Both the position numbers and the translations under genes were made by a program. 64,000 nucleotides of DNA from Geovibrio thiophilus (lineage in GTDB: Bacteria; Chrysiogenota; Deferribacteres; Deferribacterales; Geovibrionaceae): NCBI RefSeq assembly GCF_004087915.1, contig NZ_CP035108.1, positions 310,001-374,000 on the forward strand, written 5' to 3'. Below the pieces are notes generated by a model that searched no databases, was not told where the DNA came from, and saw only the letters and a program-made list of their open reading frames with translations. The stretch's first letter is position 1. Each line of letters opens with the position of its first letter. Positions 8,497-17,659 of the stretch are shown here, one piece after another.

Positions 8497-9643
8497 CTGA
8501 ACCTGCCGTTTCATCAATCATGGGGATACGGAATGAGAACACCGCACCGCCGTTCGGATTATTTTCTGCGCTTATACTGCCCTTGTGTTTATTGACTATT
8601 ATATCATATGAGACATTAAGACCGAGACCGGTTCCTTCTCCGATCGGTTTTGTGGTAAAAAAGGGTTCAAAAACTCTGTCCGCGCTTTCAGGCTTTATCC
8701 CCGGACCGTCGTCTTTGATTGAGCAGCAGGCGAAACCGTCTTCCTCCCACGTTTTTATTACAATCAGCCCCATTGCCGCTTTTTTCTGCTGTTTTATTGC
8801 CTGCACAGCGTTAAGGAGAATATTGAGGAGCACCTGACTTATCTCGCCCGTATTGAATATGAATTCAGGCAGATCGCCTGCCTCTGTTATAACCTCTGCC
8901 GTAAACTTAAATTCGCTTTTCGCTATTGATACAGTGTTTGCCACTGCGTTATTGAAGCTTCCGCGTTTAAGCCTGTTGGCATCAGAGCGGGCAAATGCAA
9001 GAAGATTTGCCACAATTCCTGTGATCCTCCTGAAACCTTCTTCAGATTCTGTGAAAATATCCTCAGTGTCAGAGATGATCTCATCAATTCTGTGGGCAGA
9101 CTTTGCTTTTTCAAATGCTGCGGAGTCTGATATTCTGCCCGCCTCTGAGATAAAAGCGCGTATTTCCGAGGCGTAGTTTTTAAGAACATCAAAATTACAT
9201 GAAATAAAGCCTATGGGGTTGTTAAGCTCATGGGCTATACCGGCTGAAAGCTGACCTATAGCTGCCAGTTTTTCCTGACGGAAAAGAGCCGCCTGCGGAA
9301 TTTTTATCTGGCTGCATGTGCATAATTTGTTGCGGTGAATAAGCTCTTTCAGCTCTGTGATCTCCTGTCTGTATTTTCTTTCCCTTATCTCAAGCTCCAT
9401 TATCCGTGCAAAAATTTCTGCGTCTTTAAGAGAGAAGTTTTCGGATATTTCGGTAATTTTTAAGAGCCTCTCATCTATACATATGTATATTGCGCCTGAG
9501 CCGGTTTTTCCTGCTTCTGCCCTGTCTATAACTTCCGCTTTGCAGCCGGCTGTTTCCATAAAATGGTTCAGCGCGTCCTTGATGTATTCGTCAGTGCGGT
9601 TTTCTGCTGTACTGATATTTTGTATCATCCATATATCAGACAT
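8486..9643 (-). CDS. Soluble sensor histidine kinase
   Basis: A 385-residue kinase without membrane segments. The N-terminal 110 residues resemble no domain I recognise. The DHp region carries the phospho-acceptor His138 in AGIAHELNNPIGF, and the HATPase domain has N-box, DDGPGI, FFTTK and GEGTGLGL motifs. The start at 9643 follows GGAGGA and overlaps the stop of the upstream kinase by 8 bp, so translation is coupled. The DHp/ATPase half is very similar to that of the upstream membrane kinase (shared QEKLA-IGQL-AG-AHELNNPIGFIS), suggesting duplication. With no transmembrane part it may sense cytoplasmic cues or modulate the upstream kinase. Confidence 0.9.
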   Translation of the reverse strand: MSDIWMIQNISTAENRTDEYIKDALNHFMETAGCKAEVIDRAEAGKTGSGAIYICIDERLLKITEISENFSLKDAEIFARIMELEIRERKYRQEITELKELIHRNKLCTCSQIKIPQAALFRQEKLAAIGQLSAGIAHELNNPIGFISCNFDVLKNYASEIRAFISEAGRISDSAAFEKAKSAHRIDEIISDTEDIFTESEEGFRRITGIVANLLAFARSDANRLKRGSFNNAVANTVSIAKSEFKFTAEVITEAGDLPEFIFNTGEISQVLLNILLNAVQAIKQQKKAAMGLIVIKTWEEDGFACCSIKDDGPGIKPESADRVFEPFFTTKPIGEGTGLGLNVSYDIIVNKHKGSISAENNPNGGAVFSFRIPMIDETAGSDGT

Positions 9644-11771
9644 GTTCTCCTCCGGTTTTGCTTTCTGCTCCCGTTACAGGCAGCATTAGTGTAAATTTGG
9701 CGCCGTTTTCATTTTCGGCGGCGAGAATCCCTTTATGTTTATTGGCAATAATATCGTATGAAATGCTGAGTCCGAGCCCGGTGCCCTTGCCCGGTGCCTT
9801 TGTGGTAAAGAACGGATCAAAGATCCTGTTCAGAAGTTTTTCCGGTATGCCCCCGCCGTTATCTTTTATCGTGCAGACAACATAGTCCTCTTCCAGAGCT
9901 GTTTTTATCTCAATACGTCCGTCCGCTGTGCTTTTTCCTTCGGAAGCCAGAGACTGAGCGGCGTTTACTATAATATTCAGAAGCACCTGATTTATTTCCC
10001 CGCCGTTTACAACAAGAAGAGGAAGATCTTCGGACAGATCGGTTATGACTTCTGCGACATACTTAATTTCGTTTCTGGCTACTTTCAGAGTATTTATAAC
10101 ACCTTCATTAAGATTGTAGCCTGCGCTGGCACTGTCTGTGTCTATTCTTGAGAAATCCCTGAGGCTGTTTATAATTGACGTCACTCTGGAGAAGCCGTGG
10201 TCGGACTCTCGGAAGATCTCCTTCGCGTCGTTTATTATGTACTCCATCTGGTACTCCTCCCTGATATGTCCGATCCTTTCCGAAAGCCGTTCTGTGATCT
10301 CGCCCGGATACTGCCTTCCCTCAGAGTCTTTAACGGTTCGTATTATTTCGGCTATATAGAGGGTTGTTGCTTCATAGTAACTTTTCAGCACATCAAAATT
10401 GCTTGAGATAAAGCCTATGGGATTATTGAGTTCATGTGCAACTCCGGCGGCAAGCTGACCTATGGAGGCGAGTTTTTCCTGCTGGAGCATTCTTGTCTGA
10501 GTCATGGTGAGCATCTTGTTGAGCTTTTCGGACTCCTCATAAAGCTTCTGCAATTCAATGTGCGATTCAAAAAGCTCCTTAGTGCGCTCCTGAACAAGGG
10601 TTTCCAGATGTTCTCTGTGAAGCTCAAGCTCCTCTTTAAGTTCATATATCCGTGTGATGTCGTACCAGATGTCTATGAACTCCACTACCTCACCGTTTGT
10701 ATCGCAGATTGGGTTGACAGTGGCGTTTACATAGTATTTTCTGCCGTCTTTGGACACATTTTCTATTACATCATTCCATATGAAACGGTTAAGAAGTGTT
10801 TCCCAGTAGTCAATAATATCCTCTGTGTTCATTTTGTAGCTTCGCAGATTGTTGATCGGCTGACCAATGATCTCTTCATGAGAGTAGCCGGACATTTCGT
10901 AAAACTTTTTATTGGCGTAAGTCACCCTGCCGCTTATGGAGGAGCGTATAACAATAACGCTTTCGTCTATCGCCTTGAGGTATTCCTCAAGGTTTTTGTT
11001 AATGCGCTTCAGTTCATCATTTTTGCGGGAAATTTCAAAGGACATGGTATTCAGCCCTTCGGCAAAGCTGCCCAGTTCGTCATGACGGATGATTTCAATG
11101 TTTACTCCGTAGCTGCCGCGGGATATCATGTCTATGGCGTTTTGATATTTTTTCAGCGGTTTAAGTATCATACTGTTTATGAGAAAAAACAGACAGAGAG
11201 TGACAAGAACAGACACTATCACGTACTGAGTAATGAAAAACTCCATATACTCTTTGTAGGTCCTGCCAATAAATGCCTTGTCGACCTGAAGGTACAGCAC
11301 AGCCTGAGTAATGCTTCCTGAATCTTTGTCATAGGATGGACCGGTTACAGGTATGGCAGCCTCAAAAACACCTTCGGAAGAGAACCCTTTTTCTATAAGG
11401 CTGTTTTCCTCAAGTATCTTGCCGACTATGCCTGTGCCGCACTCCGCTCCGACTTCCGGCGGGTTGCTGCTGGCTATTACGATGTTTTTGCCGGAGCATA
11501 TTCTCAGCACGTTTATAAATCGGTTTGAGCCTGTATTCTCGACAAGCCTCTGGAGTGATCTGTAATCCTCATTTCTCAGCAGAGACGCCACTGACCAGTC
11601 AAGGCTGGTCAGGCTTAGTACCGCGGTTTCCGCTGTCCGTGTTTCCGCTTTTTTCATTATGCTGCCCTGAAGAAAATACACAGAGGAGGCGCCCACAGCA
11701 AATATCATGAGCACAGTGAAAAAAGGAAGTTTTATGAAAAGCGAGTATCTCCGTCTGAACATTTTTGTCAT
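9636..11771 (-). CDS. Membrane sensor histidine kinase (HAMP-PAS-HisKA-HATPase)
   Basis: A 711-residue inner-membrane kinase. Transmembrane segment 1 is at about residues 13-35, a periplasmic sensor domain at 36-178, TM2 at about 179-201, HAMP at 200-252 and PAS at about 260-380 (VTYANKKFYEMSGYSHEEIIG). A coiled region runs over 380-430, then DHp with His446 in GVAHELNNPIGF, then HATPase with N-box, DNGGGI, FFTTK and GKGTGLGL. The ATG at 11771 follows GAGGAA. It lies 17 bp downstream of a gene for a periplasmic solute-binding lipoprotein and in the same operon as an NtrC-type regulator. The ligand may therefore be presented to its periplasmic domain by that lipoprotein. That is an inference from order; the kinase identity is certain. 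Confidence 0.94.
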   Translation of the reverse strand: MTKMFRRRYSLFIKLPFFTVLMIFAVGASSVYFLQGSIMKKAETRTAETAVLSLTSLDWSVASLLRNEDYRSLQRLVENTGSNRFINVLRICSGKNIVIASSNPPEVGAECGTGIVGKILEENSLIEKGFSSEGVFEAAIPVTGPSYDKDSGSITQAVLYLQVDKAFIGRTYKEYMEFFITQYVIVSVLVTLCLFFLINSMILKPLKKYQNAIDMISRGSYGVNIEIIRHDELGSFAEGLNTMSFEISRKNDELKRINKNLEEYLKAIDESVIVIRSSISGRVTYANKKFYEMSGYSHEEIIGQPINNLRSYKMNTEDIIDYWETLLNRFIWNDVIENVSKDGRKYYVNATVNPICDTNGEVVEFIDIWYDITRIYELKEELELHREHLETLVQERTKELFESHIELQKLYEESEKLNKMLTMTQTRMLQQEKLASIGQLAAGVAHELNNPIGFISSNFDVLKSYYEATTLYIAEIIRTVKDSEGRQYPGEITERLSERIGHIREEYQMEYIINDAKEIFRESDHGFSRVTSIINSLRDFSRIDTDSASAGYNLNEGVINTLKVARNEIKYVAEVITDLSEDLPLLVVNGGEINQVLLNIIVNAAQSLASEGKSTADGRIEIKTALEEDYVVCTIKDNGGGIPEKLLNRIFDPFFTTKAPGKGTGLGLSISYDIIANKHKGILAAENENGAKFTLMLPVTGAESKTGGEHV

Positions 11772-11788
11772 ATACTTTCCTCATTCCC

Positions 11789-12709
11789 TCAGGGGAGAAA
11801 ATCTGTTACCGCTATGTTTTCATAATCGGTATGTTTGATTCCCAGAAAGTCTGCTATTTCGGTTACCACTTCCACAAAGTTTTCAGACGAGGGAATGCTT
11901 CTGTTTTCCTCAGCGGTGAAAAAACGGAAGCTCCGGTAAAATGCGGCAAAATCTTCGGGAGTCATTTTTTCATTGGCTGCCATGAGCCCGAAAGATTCTT
12001 CCGGATTGGCAAGGATATATGCCTGTGCTTTATACCATGCCGTTATTATTGTCTTTATTTCTTCCGGTCTGTCGTTAATAAGCTTTTGGGAAGCCATGAG
12101 AGTGTCCGTCATATACCCGGGCAGTTCCTTTGCTGTTGAGATTATTTTCCCTCCGCCGTTTGAAGCAGCCTGAGAAAGATAAGGCTCATATGTGTACACT
12201 GCGTCAGCCTCATTATTTATGAAATGGTCACGTCCGTCCGCAGCGGAGGAGTTCAGCAGGTTTACATCCGAAAGACTTATCCCTGCCTGTTTGAGTGTTT
12301 TATACAGAAGAAAGTGTTCATCCGTGTTGATCTCAACGGCGATTGTTTTGCCGCGCAGCTCACTGACTGAGGATATGCCGTTTTTCACTGTCAGTCCGTC
12401 ACCGCCGTCTATGGTATCAGAGGAGAGAACTATCTTCGCCTGTTCGCCTTTGTCCAGAAAGTACAGGGCATTAAAATAAGTTGCGTGGGTGATGTCTGTA
12501 TTGCCGAGATACAGGGACTTCATGTTGTCTGTCCATGCGGAAAACCGCACAATCTGAACCGGCACATCGCCGAAATAGCCCTGCTGCTGTGCAACGTACC
12601 AAATCTCGCACGGGGGCCATCCGTTTACACCTATTCTGACAGGAGTATCATCCTTTTTACAGCTTGTTAACAGAATTAAAGTAATAGTGATTATTATTGG
12701 ATATTTCAT
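11789..12709 (-). CDS. NMT1/SsuA-like solute-binding lipoprotein, no transporter partner
   Basis: A periplasmic binding protein of the NMT1/THI5/SsuA type, about 306 residues. The ATG at 12709 follows GGAGAT and starts a lipoprotein signal (MKYPIIITITLILLTSC, lipobox Cys17). The body has the family pattern: IGVNGWPPCEIWYVAQQQGYFG, a ligand-binding segment DITHATYFNAL, and LRGKTIAVEINTDEHFLL between lobes. Related proteins bind nitrate, sulfonates, taurine or thiamine precursors for ABC import. No permease or ATPase gene is nearby. Instead the gene sits between the NtrC-type regulator and the membrane kinase, so it is more likely a sensory ligand-binder than a transporter part. The frame is also open to an upstream ATG at 12736, which lacks the lipobox spacing. 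Confidence 0.87.
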   Translation of the reverse strand: MKYPIIITITLILLTSCKKDDTPVRIGVNGWPPCEIWYVAQQQGYFGDVPVQIVRFSAWTDNMKSLYLGNTDITHATYFNALYFLDKGEQAKIVLSSDTIDGGDGLTVKNGISSVSELRGKTIAVEINTDEHFLLYKTLKQAGISLSDVNLLNSSAADGRDHFINNEADAVYTYEPYLSQAASNGGGKIISTAKELPGYMTDTLMASQKLINDRPEEIKTIITAWYKAQAYILANPEESFGLMAANEKMTPEDFAAFYRSFRFFTAEENRSIPSSENFVEVVTEIADFLGIKHTDYENIAVTDFLP

Positions 12710-12749
12710 ATTATCTCCTTGCATTCTGATATGCAAGGACTGTGCCAGT

Positions 12750-14126
12750 TTATTCTTTTTTCTGCATATTCAGTCTTCTGTTAAATGCCTGCCTGCTGAG
12801 CCCTACAATCGCTGCGGCATCTTTCTGGCTGCCTTTTGTTTCTTCCAGAGCTTCGTTAACCAGAGCGTCTGTCACTTGTTTTATAGTGGGCAGAAAACCA
12901 AAGACATCGGTTAATTTAAGCCGGGCTTTCTTTTCACCTGAAACCTCTTTTATATTAAGTCTTTCGGTTATGGTATCAAAAAGGGTTCTGCCGATTTTCT
13001 GCTGCAATGCGGCGTCTTCCATTATGCTTTTCAGTTCCCTGACATTTCCGGGGAACCGGTAGGCTAAAAGCAGTTCGAGAGCTCTTTCGTCAGGTCTGTC
13101 GGGGATCTTAAGCTCTTTTGCCGCGCCGGAGTAAAAAAAGCGTGCCAGAAGGGGTATGTCCTTCTTCCGCTCCCGCAGCGGCGGAACATCTATCCTGTAT
13201 GTGCTGAGCCTGTAGTAGAGGTCATTCCTGAAACCTTTGTCCAGCAAGGCTTCCGGTGTTCTGTTCATCGCGGTTACTATCCGTGCGCTGCTTTTTTTCG
13301 CAGCATCACTGCCCAGCGGGTAGTATTCACCCGTCTGCAAAAGCCGCAGAAGCTTTATCTGGCTGGCTTCCTGAAGGTCGCCTATCTCATCGAGAAATAT
13401 TGTTCCTCCGGACGCAGTTTCGATCAGCCCGCTTCGTGCCTTATCCGCTCCGGTAAAGGCTCCTTTCGTATGACCGAAAAGCGTGTCGGAGAAGACCGAG
13501 TCATCAATGCCTGACACATCAACGGAAACATATTTTCCCTCCCGCCCGCTGCATAAATGAAGCGATTCAGCCATCAGTTCTTTGCCTGTTCCGGTTTCAC
13601 CGCATATGAGCACCGGTTTTGATGTAGGGGCTATTGCCTCCGTATAGCGGAAGTTCTTCTTCATGGTTTCGTCGAGGGTGAGTATCTTTTCAAAGCAGTA
13701 CGGTTTTTCAAGCTCGTTTTTGAGCAGGTGCCGAGTTATGGAGTCCAGCTCCTCTTCCAGCGACTTGAGGCGGAAGAGGTTTTCAAGGGTTGCATTCAGC
13801 CTGTTGCGATCAATCGGTTTGGTAAGATAGTCATAGGCGCCCATACGGAGATACTCAACGGCGGTTTCTGTGCTGTTTTCCCCTGTTACTATTATTACAG
13901 GAACCGACGGGGCGGACGCTTTAACAGCCATAAGGCATTCTCTGCCATCCGGCTTGGGCATGTTGAGATCAAGCATTACAAGATCATATTCCCGTATTTC
14001 CTGACTTCTGAAAGCTATGCTTCCGTCGGCTGAAATATCCGCAGAATAGTCCCCCAGCGTGGTGAGCATCCTTTTGAGAGCCTTAAGGAAGAATATATCA
14101 TCATCTATTATGAGAATTTTACGCAT
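12750..14126 (-). CDS. NtrC-family sigma54-dependent response regulator
   Basis: A 458-residue regulator. The REC domain has Asp53 in LVMLDLNMP. The AAA+ domain carries Walker A GETGTGKE, the sigma54-contacting GAFTGA loop, Walker B GGTIFLDEIGDL and the R-finger region. A Fis-type helix-turn-helix lies at the C-terminus (DAAAIVGLSRQAFNRRL). It should activate sigma54 promoters after phosphorylation, presumably by one of the two kinases of this operon. It is the first gene of the five-gene minus-strand unit. The start at 14126 follows GGGGTG. I did not find a convincing -24/-12 element in the nearby intergenic regions, so the target promoter is not known from this window. Confidence 0.94.
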   Translation of the reverse strand: MRKILIIDDDIFFLKALKRMLTTLGDYSADISADGSIAFRSQEIREYDLVMLDLNMPKPDGRECLMAVKASAPSVPVIIVTGENSTETAVEYLRMGAYDYLTKPIDRNRLNATLENLFRLKSLEEELDSITRHLLKNELEKPYCFEKILTLDETMKKNFRYTEAIAPTSKPVLICGETGTGKELMAESLHLCSGREGKYVSVDVSGIDDSVFSDTLFGHTKGAFTGADKARSGLIETASGGTIFLDEIGDLQEASQIKLLRLLQTGEYYPLGSDAAKKSSARIVTAMNRTPEALLDKGFRNDLYYRLSTYRIDVPPLRERKKDIPLLARFFYSGAAKELKIPDRPDERALELLLAYRFPGNVRELKSIMEDAALQQKIGRTLFDTITERLNIKEVSGEKKARLKLTDVFGFLPTIKQVTDALVNEALEETKGSQKDAAAIVGLSRQAFNRRLNMQKKE

Positions 14127-14187
14127 ATATCACCCCTGCTTAATTATAAGCTATGTTCAGCAAAAAATTAAGCTGAACCGGGCATAA

Positions 14188-14213
14188 AAAAAGACGGCTC
14201 AGCACCGTCTTTC
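14188..14213 (-). terminator. Rho-independent terminator of the EAL gene
   Basis: On the minus strand AAGACGG, a 7-nt loop and CCGTCTT are followed by a run of seven T. The hairpin lies 26 bp beyond the EAL gene stop and before the start of the signalling operon. Confidence 0.8.
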
Positions 14214-14238
14214 TTTTAATTCTGTCTGAAAAGATATT

Positions 14239-14868
14239 TTATACAGCCGCAGTTGCCGCTCTGCTCACGTTTTTCAGTTTTTTTGAAGGCATGTAGAAAC
14301 CCTGAAAAAAATCCGCGCCCAGTTCTTTCATCAACGCGAAATCGTCTTCATTCTCAACCTTTTCAGCGATTATCACTGAAACGTAATTCCTCAGCTCGCT
14401 TATAAGTGATTTCAGATATGCTGCTGAACTGCCGAAGAATGTTTTATCAATTTTGACTCCGTGTGGTTTCAGCTTATACACTGCTTCCATATTTGCGTAG
14501 CCTGTGCCGAAATCATCAAGAATAAGCATATGCGAAAAGGGCTTGGCACAATCTATAAAGTCCTCGGAATAACGTCCTTTCTCAGTTATTTCTATGAAAA
14601 AATTGGAAGGAAGAAAGGGGAGCTCATTACAGATTTTCTCTATGGCAGCGGGTGAGAGGTTCATAGTCCAGAAAAAATTGTTTGAGTGCACATATGAAGT
14701 ATGCAGCCTTTGCTTATTCATCATTGTGTGGAACAGGAAGCATTCCAGCTCGGTATTTTCCGAAGCAAAAAGAATCTGATTCGGTATTCCTGTATCTGCC
14801 AGAATCTCACATCCGGATACTTTCAGTGACGAACCGCTGAGAGAGTAGATTTTTTCAGATTTAAACAT
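14239..14868 (-). CDS. EAL-domain protein (c-di-GMP phosphodiesterase-like)
   Basis: A stand-alone EAL domain of about 209 residues. The ATG at 14868 follows a strong AAGGAGGT. Visible EAL-family motifs: EIL at the position of EAL (GCEILAD), NLSP for the Asn ligand, EITEKG for the second Glu, DDFGTGYANM, VKIDKTFF for the catalytic Lys region, AEKVE and QGFYMP. Most metal and catalytic residues appear kept, so weak phosphodiesterase activity is possible. The domain is shorter than usual between the first motif and NLSP, so a role as a c-di-GMP receptor is also possible. No signal-receiving domain is attached. It has its own terminator and is separate from the downstream signalling operon. Confidence 0.8.
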   Translation of the reverse strand: MFKSEKIYSLSGSSLKVSGCEILADTGIPNQILFASENTELECFLFHTMMNKQRLHTSYVHSNNFFWTMNLSPAAIEKICNELPFLPSNFFIEITEKGRYSEDFIDCAKPFSHMLILDDFGTGYANMEAVYKLKPHGVKIDKTFFGSSAAYLKSLISELRNYVSVIIAEKVENEDDFALMKELGADFFQGFYMPSKKLKNVSRAATAAV

Positions 14869-15087
14869 AAAGACCTCCTTAATACGGGTATGGTTTATTG
14901 TGTATGTATCTTTACAAACAAGAAGCATGCCAAAATTGAGACAGTTTTTGTATTATTAAAAAAGTTAACAGAGAGGAGCGCGTTGTTCAGTTTAAAATTG
15001 TTTTATCCCTAAGATTAAGTATAATGCCTAAAACTTTCGGAATCCCGCCATGAGGCATACCAGAGGATCTTTTGTGAGGCTTCATCC

Positions 15088-15981
15088 ATGTTCAGATATG
15101 CTTTCTTGGCGCTGTTTCTGTTTGTTTCTTCCGCCCTTGCGGGGTCTGCTCCGTACAGTTTTGAAACCCTGAAATTCTCATCTGCCGATGGGGAGAGAAA
15201 CTATCGTGTCATAGTGGGTGTTCCGTCCTCCGTTGCTCCCTCGGAAGGCTATCCTGTCCTGTATGCTCTTGACGGCAATGCCGCGTTTGCGGATTTCAGT
15301 GAGGGTATTCAGAAGAGGCTTGCGGAGGAAGGGGCGCCTGTGGTTGTGTTCATAGGCTATGAGACTGAGGAGCGCTTTGATGTGGATTCGAGAGCATATG
15401 ACTACACCCCGCCCGCAGATGACGGCAGACCGTTTCCCGATGCTCTCAAAAAAAGCCGCATGAACGGCGGTGCCGCACATTATTTTGAACTCATAGAAAA
15501 ACAGATAAAACCCTCAGTTGAAAAGCTTGCGTCCATAGATAAGACAAAACAGACGCTCTGGGGGCATTCGTACGGCGGGCTGTTTGTGCTTTATGTGCTT
15601 ACCTCGTCGCCCGCCAGTTTTCAGGCATATGCCTCTGCGGATCCCTCTCTCTGGTGGAACGGCGGAGCGGTGCTGAGGGAATCGGAAGCTTTCGCCGCCG
15701 CGCTGTATGAGTTTAAAGATCTTAAGCTGCTTATTATGAAAAGCGGGCTGGAGAGGAAGCGCCCCGAACGCTCGGAAGGGGAGCATGCCAAGGCGTATGA
15801 TGCCCGTGTGAAGGCGGTGAGTTCTGTCCCGGCGGATGCTGCGAAGACGGCGGCATACCGTTTCGCGTCAGTAAAAGGCATTTCTGTTCAATACAGGGAG
15901 TATCCGCAGTTATCCCACGGACCGCTGCTTCCTGTATCGTTTTACGCGGCGCTCAGGCTGGCTCAGGGTTATATGGATTAA
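15088..15981 (+). CDS. Exported esterase of the esterase-D / siderophore esterase (IroE-like) family
   Basis: A 297-residue secreted alpha/beta hydrolase with signal peptide MFRYAFLALFLFVSSALAG. The nucleophile is Ser161 in GHSYGG, the late His is in LSHGPLL, and the general shape (YALDGNAAF, ADPSLWW) is that of the putative-esterase family that includes Fes and IroE. Such enzymes open ferric siderophores or cleave simple esters. There is no siderophore gene next to it, although a TonB receptor lies elsewhere in the window. It converges with the SIMPL gene, whose stop codon overlaps by 4 bp. The exact substrate is unknown. Confidence 0.82.
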   Translation: MFRYAFLALFLFVSSALAGSAPYSFETLKFSSADGERNYRVIVGVPSSVAPSEGYPVLYALDGNAAFADFSEGIQKRLAEEGAPVVVFIGYETEERFDVDSRAYDYTPPADDGRPFPDALKKSRMNGGAAHYFELIEKQIKPSVEKLASIDKTKQTLWGHSYGGLFVLYVLTSSPASFQAYASADPSLWWNGGAVLRESEAFAAALYEFKDLKLLIMKSGLERKRPERSEGEHAKAYDARVKAVSSVPADAAKTAAYRFASVKGISVQYREYPQLSHGPLLPVSFYAALRLAQGYMD

Positions 15982-16697
15982 TCCGAGAGGTAATACTCCA
16001 CGGTGGAAACCACACGGAGGCTTTTTATGTGCGGGTTGTTGGTGTCACGGGCGCTTATCGTGAACTGCCCCTGAGAGGCGCTTTTTATCTTGCCAAGTCT
16101 GCTGCCCGAGTCTCCGGCAAACTTCTGGGCGACTTCCCGCGCCGCCTTGGTTGCTTCCTCTATCATCTGCGGCTTGACTTCGTTCAGGCGGGTGAATATG
16201 TATTCTGCGGGAGCTTCATATTCGTTTCCGGTGAGCACAAGCCCCTCCTTGCCCAGTTCGCCTGTCTGCGTCATGAGCGAGCGCACCGACTCAACCTTCG
16301 ATGAGTAAACCGTTACCGCCTGCCGTGACGTGTAGCGGTATTCAGGTCTGCGGTCTGTGCCGTACTGGTTTGCGTATACATCGGAAATGGCGGGAACAGA
16401 GACGCTTATTTCGCTTTCATTCAGTCCGTTGTTCAGAAGGAAGGCTTTTATTTTGGAGACATTCCTCTCCATCTCTATGTAAAGCTTGGTGATGTCGTTT
16501 TCCGCCACGCTGAATTTCAGTGTCCAGATTACAACATCAGCGGGGTATTCCCTTTCGGAAAGCCCTTTGACGGCGACTGTTCTTTCAAATGATTTATATT
16601 TTAAGGCGGCTGAAGCGAGCTGCCAGCCTAGTATGCCGAGCCCCAGCATTATGAATATGCCGAGGATGAATGCCGCTGAGTCAGTTTTTCCGTTCAT
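15978..16697 (-). CDS. SIMPL-domain (DUF541) membrane-anchored protein
   Basis: A 239-residue protein with one N-terminal membrane anchor (residues 8-30) and a periplasmic SIMPL domain: VAVKGLSEREYPADVVIW, a central VTVYSSKVESV segment, then ATKAAREVAQKFA and the closing SLRVVSTVEYYL. Members form multimeric rings or are linked to oxidative and envelope stress, but the precise role is unclear. The start at 16697 follows GGAGAT. It stands alone between a convergent esterase gene and a same-strand HAD hydrolase. Confidence 0.85.
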   Translation of the reverse strand: MNGKTDSAAFILGIFIMLGLGILGWQLASAALKYKSFERTVAVKGLSEREYPADVVIWTLKFSVAENDITKLYIEMERNVSKIKAFLLNNGLNESEISVSVPAISDVYANQYGTDRRPEYRYTSRQAVTVYSSKVESVRSLMTQTGELGKEGLVLTGNEYEAPAEYIFTRLNEVKPQMIEEATKAAREVAQKFAGDSGSRLGKIKSASQGQFTISARDTNNPHIKSLRVVSTVEYYLSD

Positions 16698-16740
16698 GAT
16701 AAATCTCCATGATGAAGTTTAGCACTCCGGGATGCGCTTT

Positions 16741-17583
16741 TCACGGTATTTTTCCCAGCGCTTTCAGGGCGGAATCGGCGGCTATTTTGTCTATTACCGC
16801 TTTCACCGTGATTTCTATTGATGAACCGGCGGAATAATCAGCAGCGCAGGCGAAATTCACTCTGCCTTCTGCGATAAGCTTGTCCGTTCGTGCTTTTGCG
16901 CCCTTTTTCTTCGGCGGGAAGACCGCTATGGAGTGCCCGTTCTGCTCCTTGACGAGACGGAAACATGGAATATCCGTCTCTCCGTCGCCGACGAAGATCA
17001 TGTTTTCAAACGGCACGGGGCGTTCATCCTGCGGGAGATACTCGTTTACCTTATGATCGTCATAAACGTTCAGCACGCCTTTATTTATGCGGAAGAGAAA
17101 CTGTGTCTTGGTGGTGTAGTTCACTGCGAGAGCAGGCCATACGGCGATTCCGTTATGATCGTAAACGAAGGATGAGGCGTAAATCGCTTTAAACTCATCC
17201 GCTATGGGTGTCCCCTCTATCATCTCCTTAATACCGGAGGAGATTATGTAATGCTCGACAATTATATTCTTTGATTTTCCGTAATCGTTTATCCGCCGGA
17301 ACCAGTCTGTGACTCCTGCAAAAAGCCGGACAGATCTGCCGTAGTCCACAAAATTCTCTCTGCGGACGGAGACCCGCGCCGCCTGCGCTTTGTCCAGCAT
17401 CTGCTTCATGTATATGAGGATTCTGTCTGCATTGTGTTTTACTGTCTCTGATGATGTTTCCTTCCAGAAATCAGCCGTGGTCATACCCACTTTCGGAACG
17501 AAGTCATATTCCTGCATATTTCCCGGGGCGAGGGTTCCGTCAAAGTCGTAGGCTATAGCCATTGTCACTGTCTTTTTTGCCAT
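16741..17583 (-). CDS. HAD-superfamily hydrolase
   Basis: A 280-residue cytoplasmic HAD phosphatase-like protein. Motif I is DFDGTLAPG (nucleophile and acid Asp), motif II is in HYIISSGI, and motif IV is FVGDGETDIPCF. The cap carries FWKETSSE and long helical stretches. The arrangement resembles phosphoserine-phosphatase-type HAD enzymes, but the substrate is not predictable. The last 40 residues are Lys/Ala-rich helical. It is a single gene with no convincing operon partner. The initiation site is not marked by a strong Shine-Dalgarno; an internal Met at residue 7 is possible. Confidence 0.82.
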   Translation of the reverse strand: MAKKTVTMAIAYDFDGTLAPGNMQEYDFVPKVGMTTADFWKETSSETVKHNADRILIYMKQMLDKAQAARVSVRRENFVDYGRSVRLFAGVTDWFRRINDYGKSKNIIVEHYIISSGIKEMIEGTPIADEFKAIYASSFVYDHNGIAVWPALAVNYTTKTQFLFRINKGVLNVYDDHKVNEYLPQDERPVPFENMIFVGDGETDIPCFRLVKEQNGHSIAVFPPKKKGAKARTDKLIAEGRVNFACAADYSAGSSIEITVKAVIDKIAADSALKALGKIP

Positions 17584-17659
17584 GCTGCACCGTAAGTTCC
17601 TTGATATTCAGTTTATACGATGAATGAAGGAAATGGAAGAGAGATGGCAGCTTTTGTAG

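Noticed and set aside
10434-11321. A 295-codon open frame on the plus strand inside the membrane kinase gene
   Set aside because: It is antisense to a kinase with complete motifs, has no recognisable domain or good ribosome site, and its length follows from codon bias on the other strand.
14127-14187. sigma54 promoter for the signalling operon
   Set aside because: I found no GG-N10-GC pair with acceptable flanks near the start.
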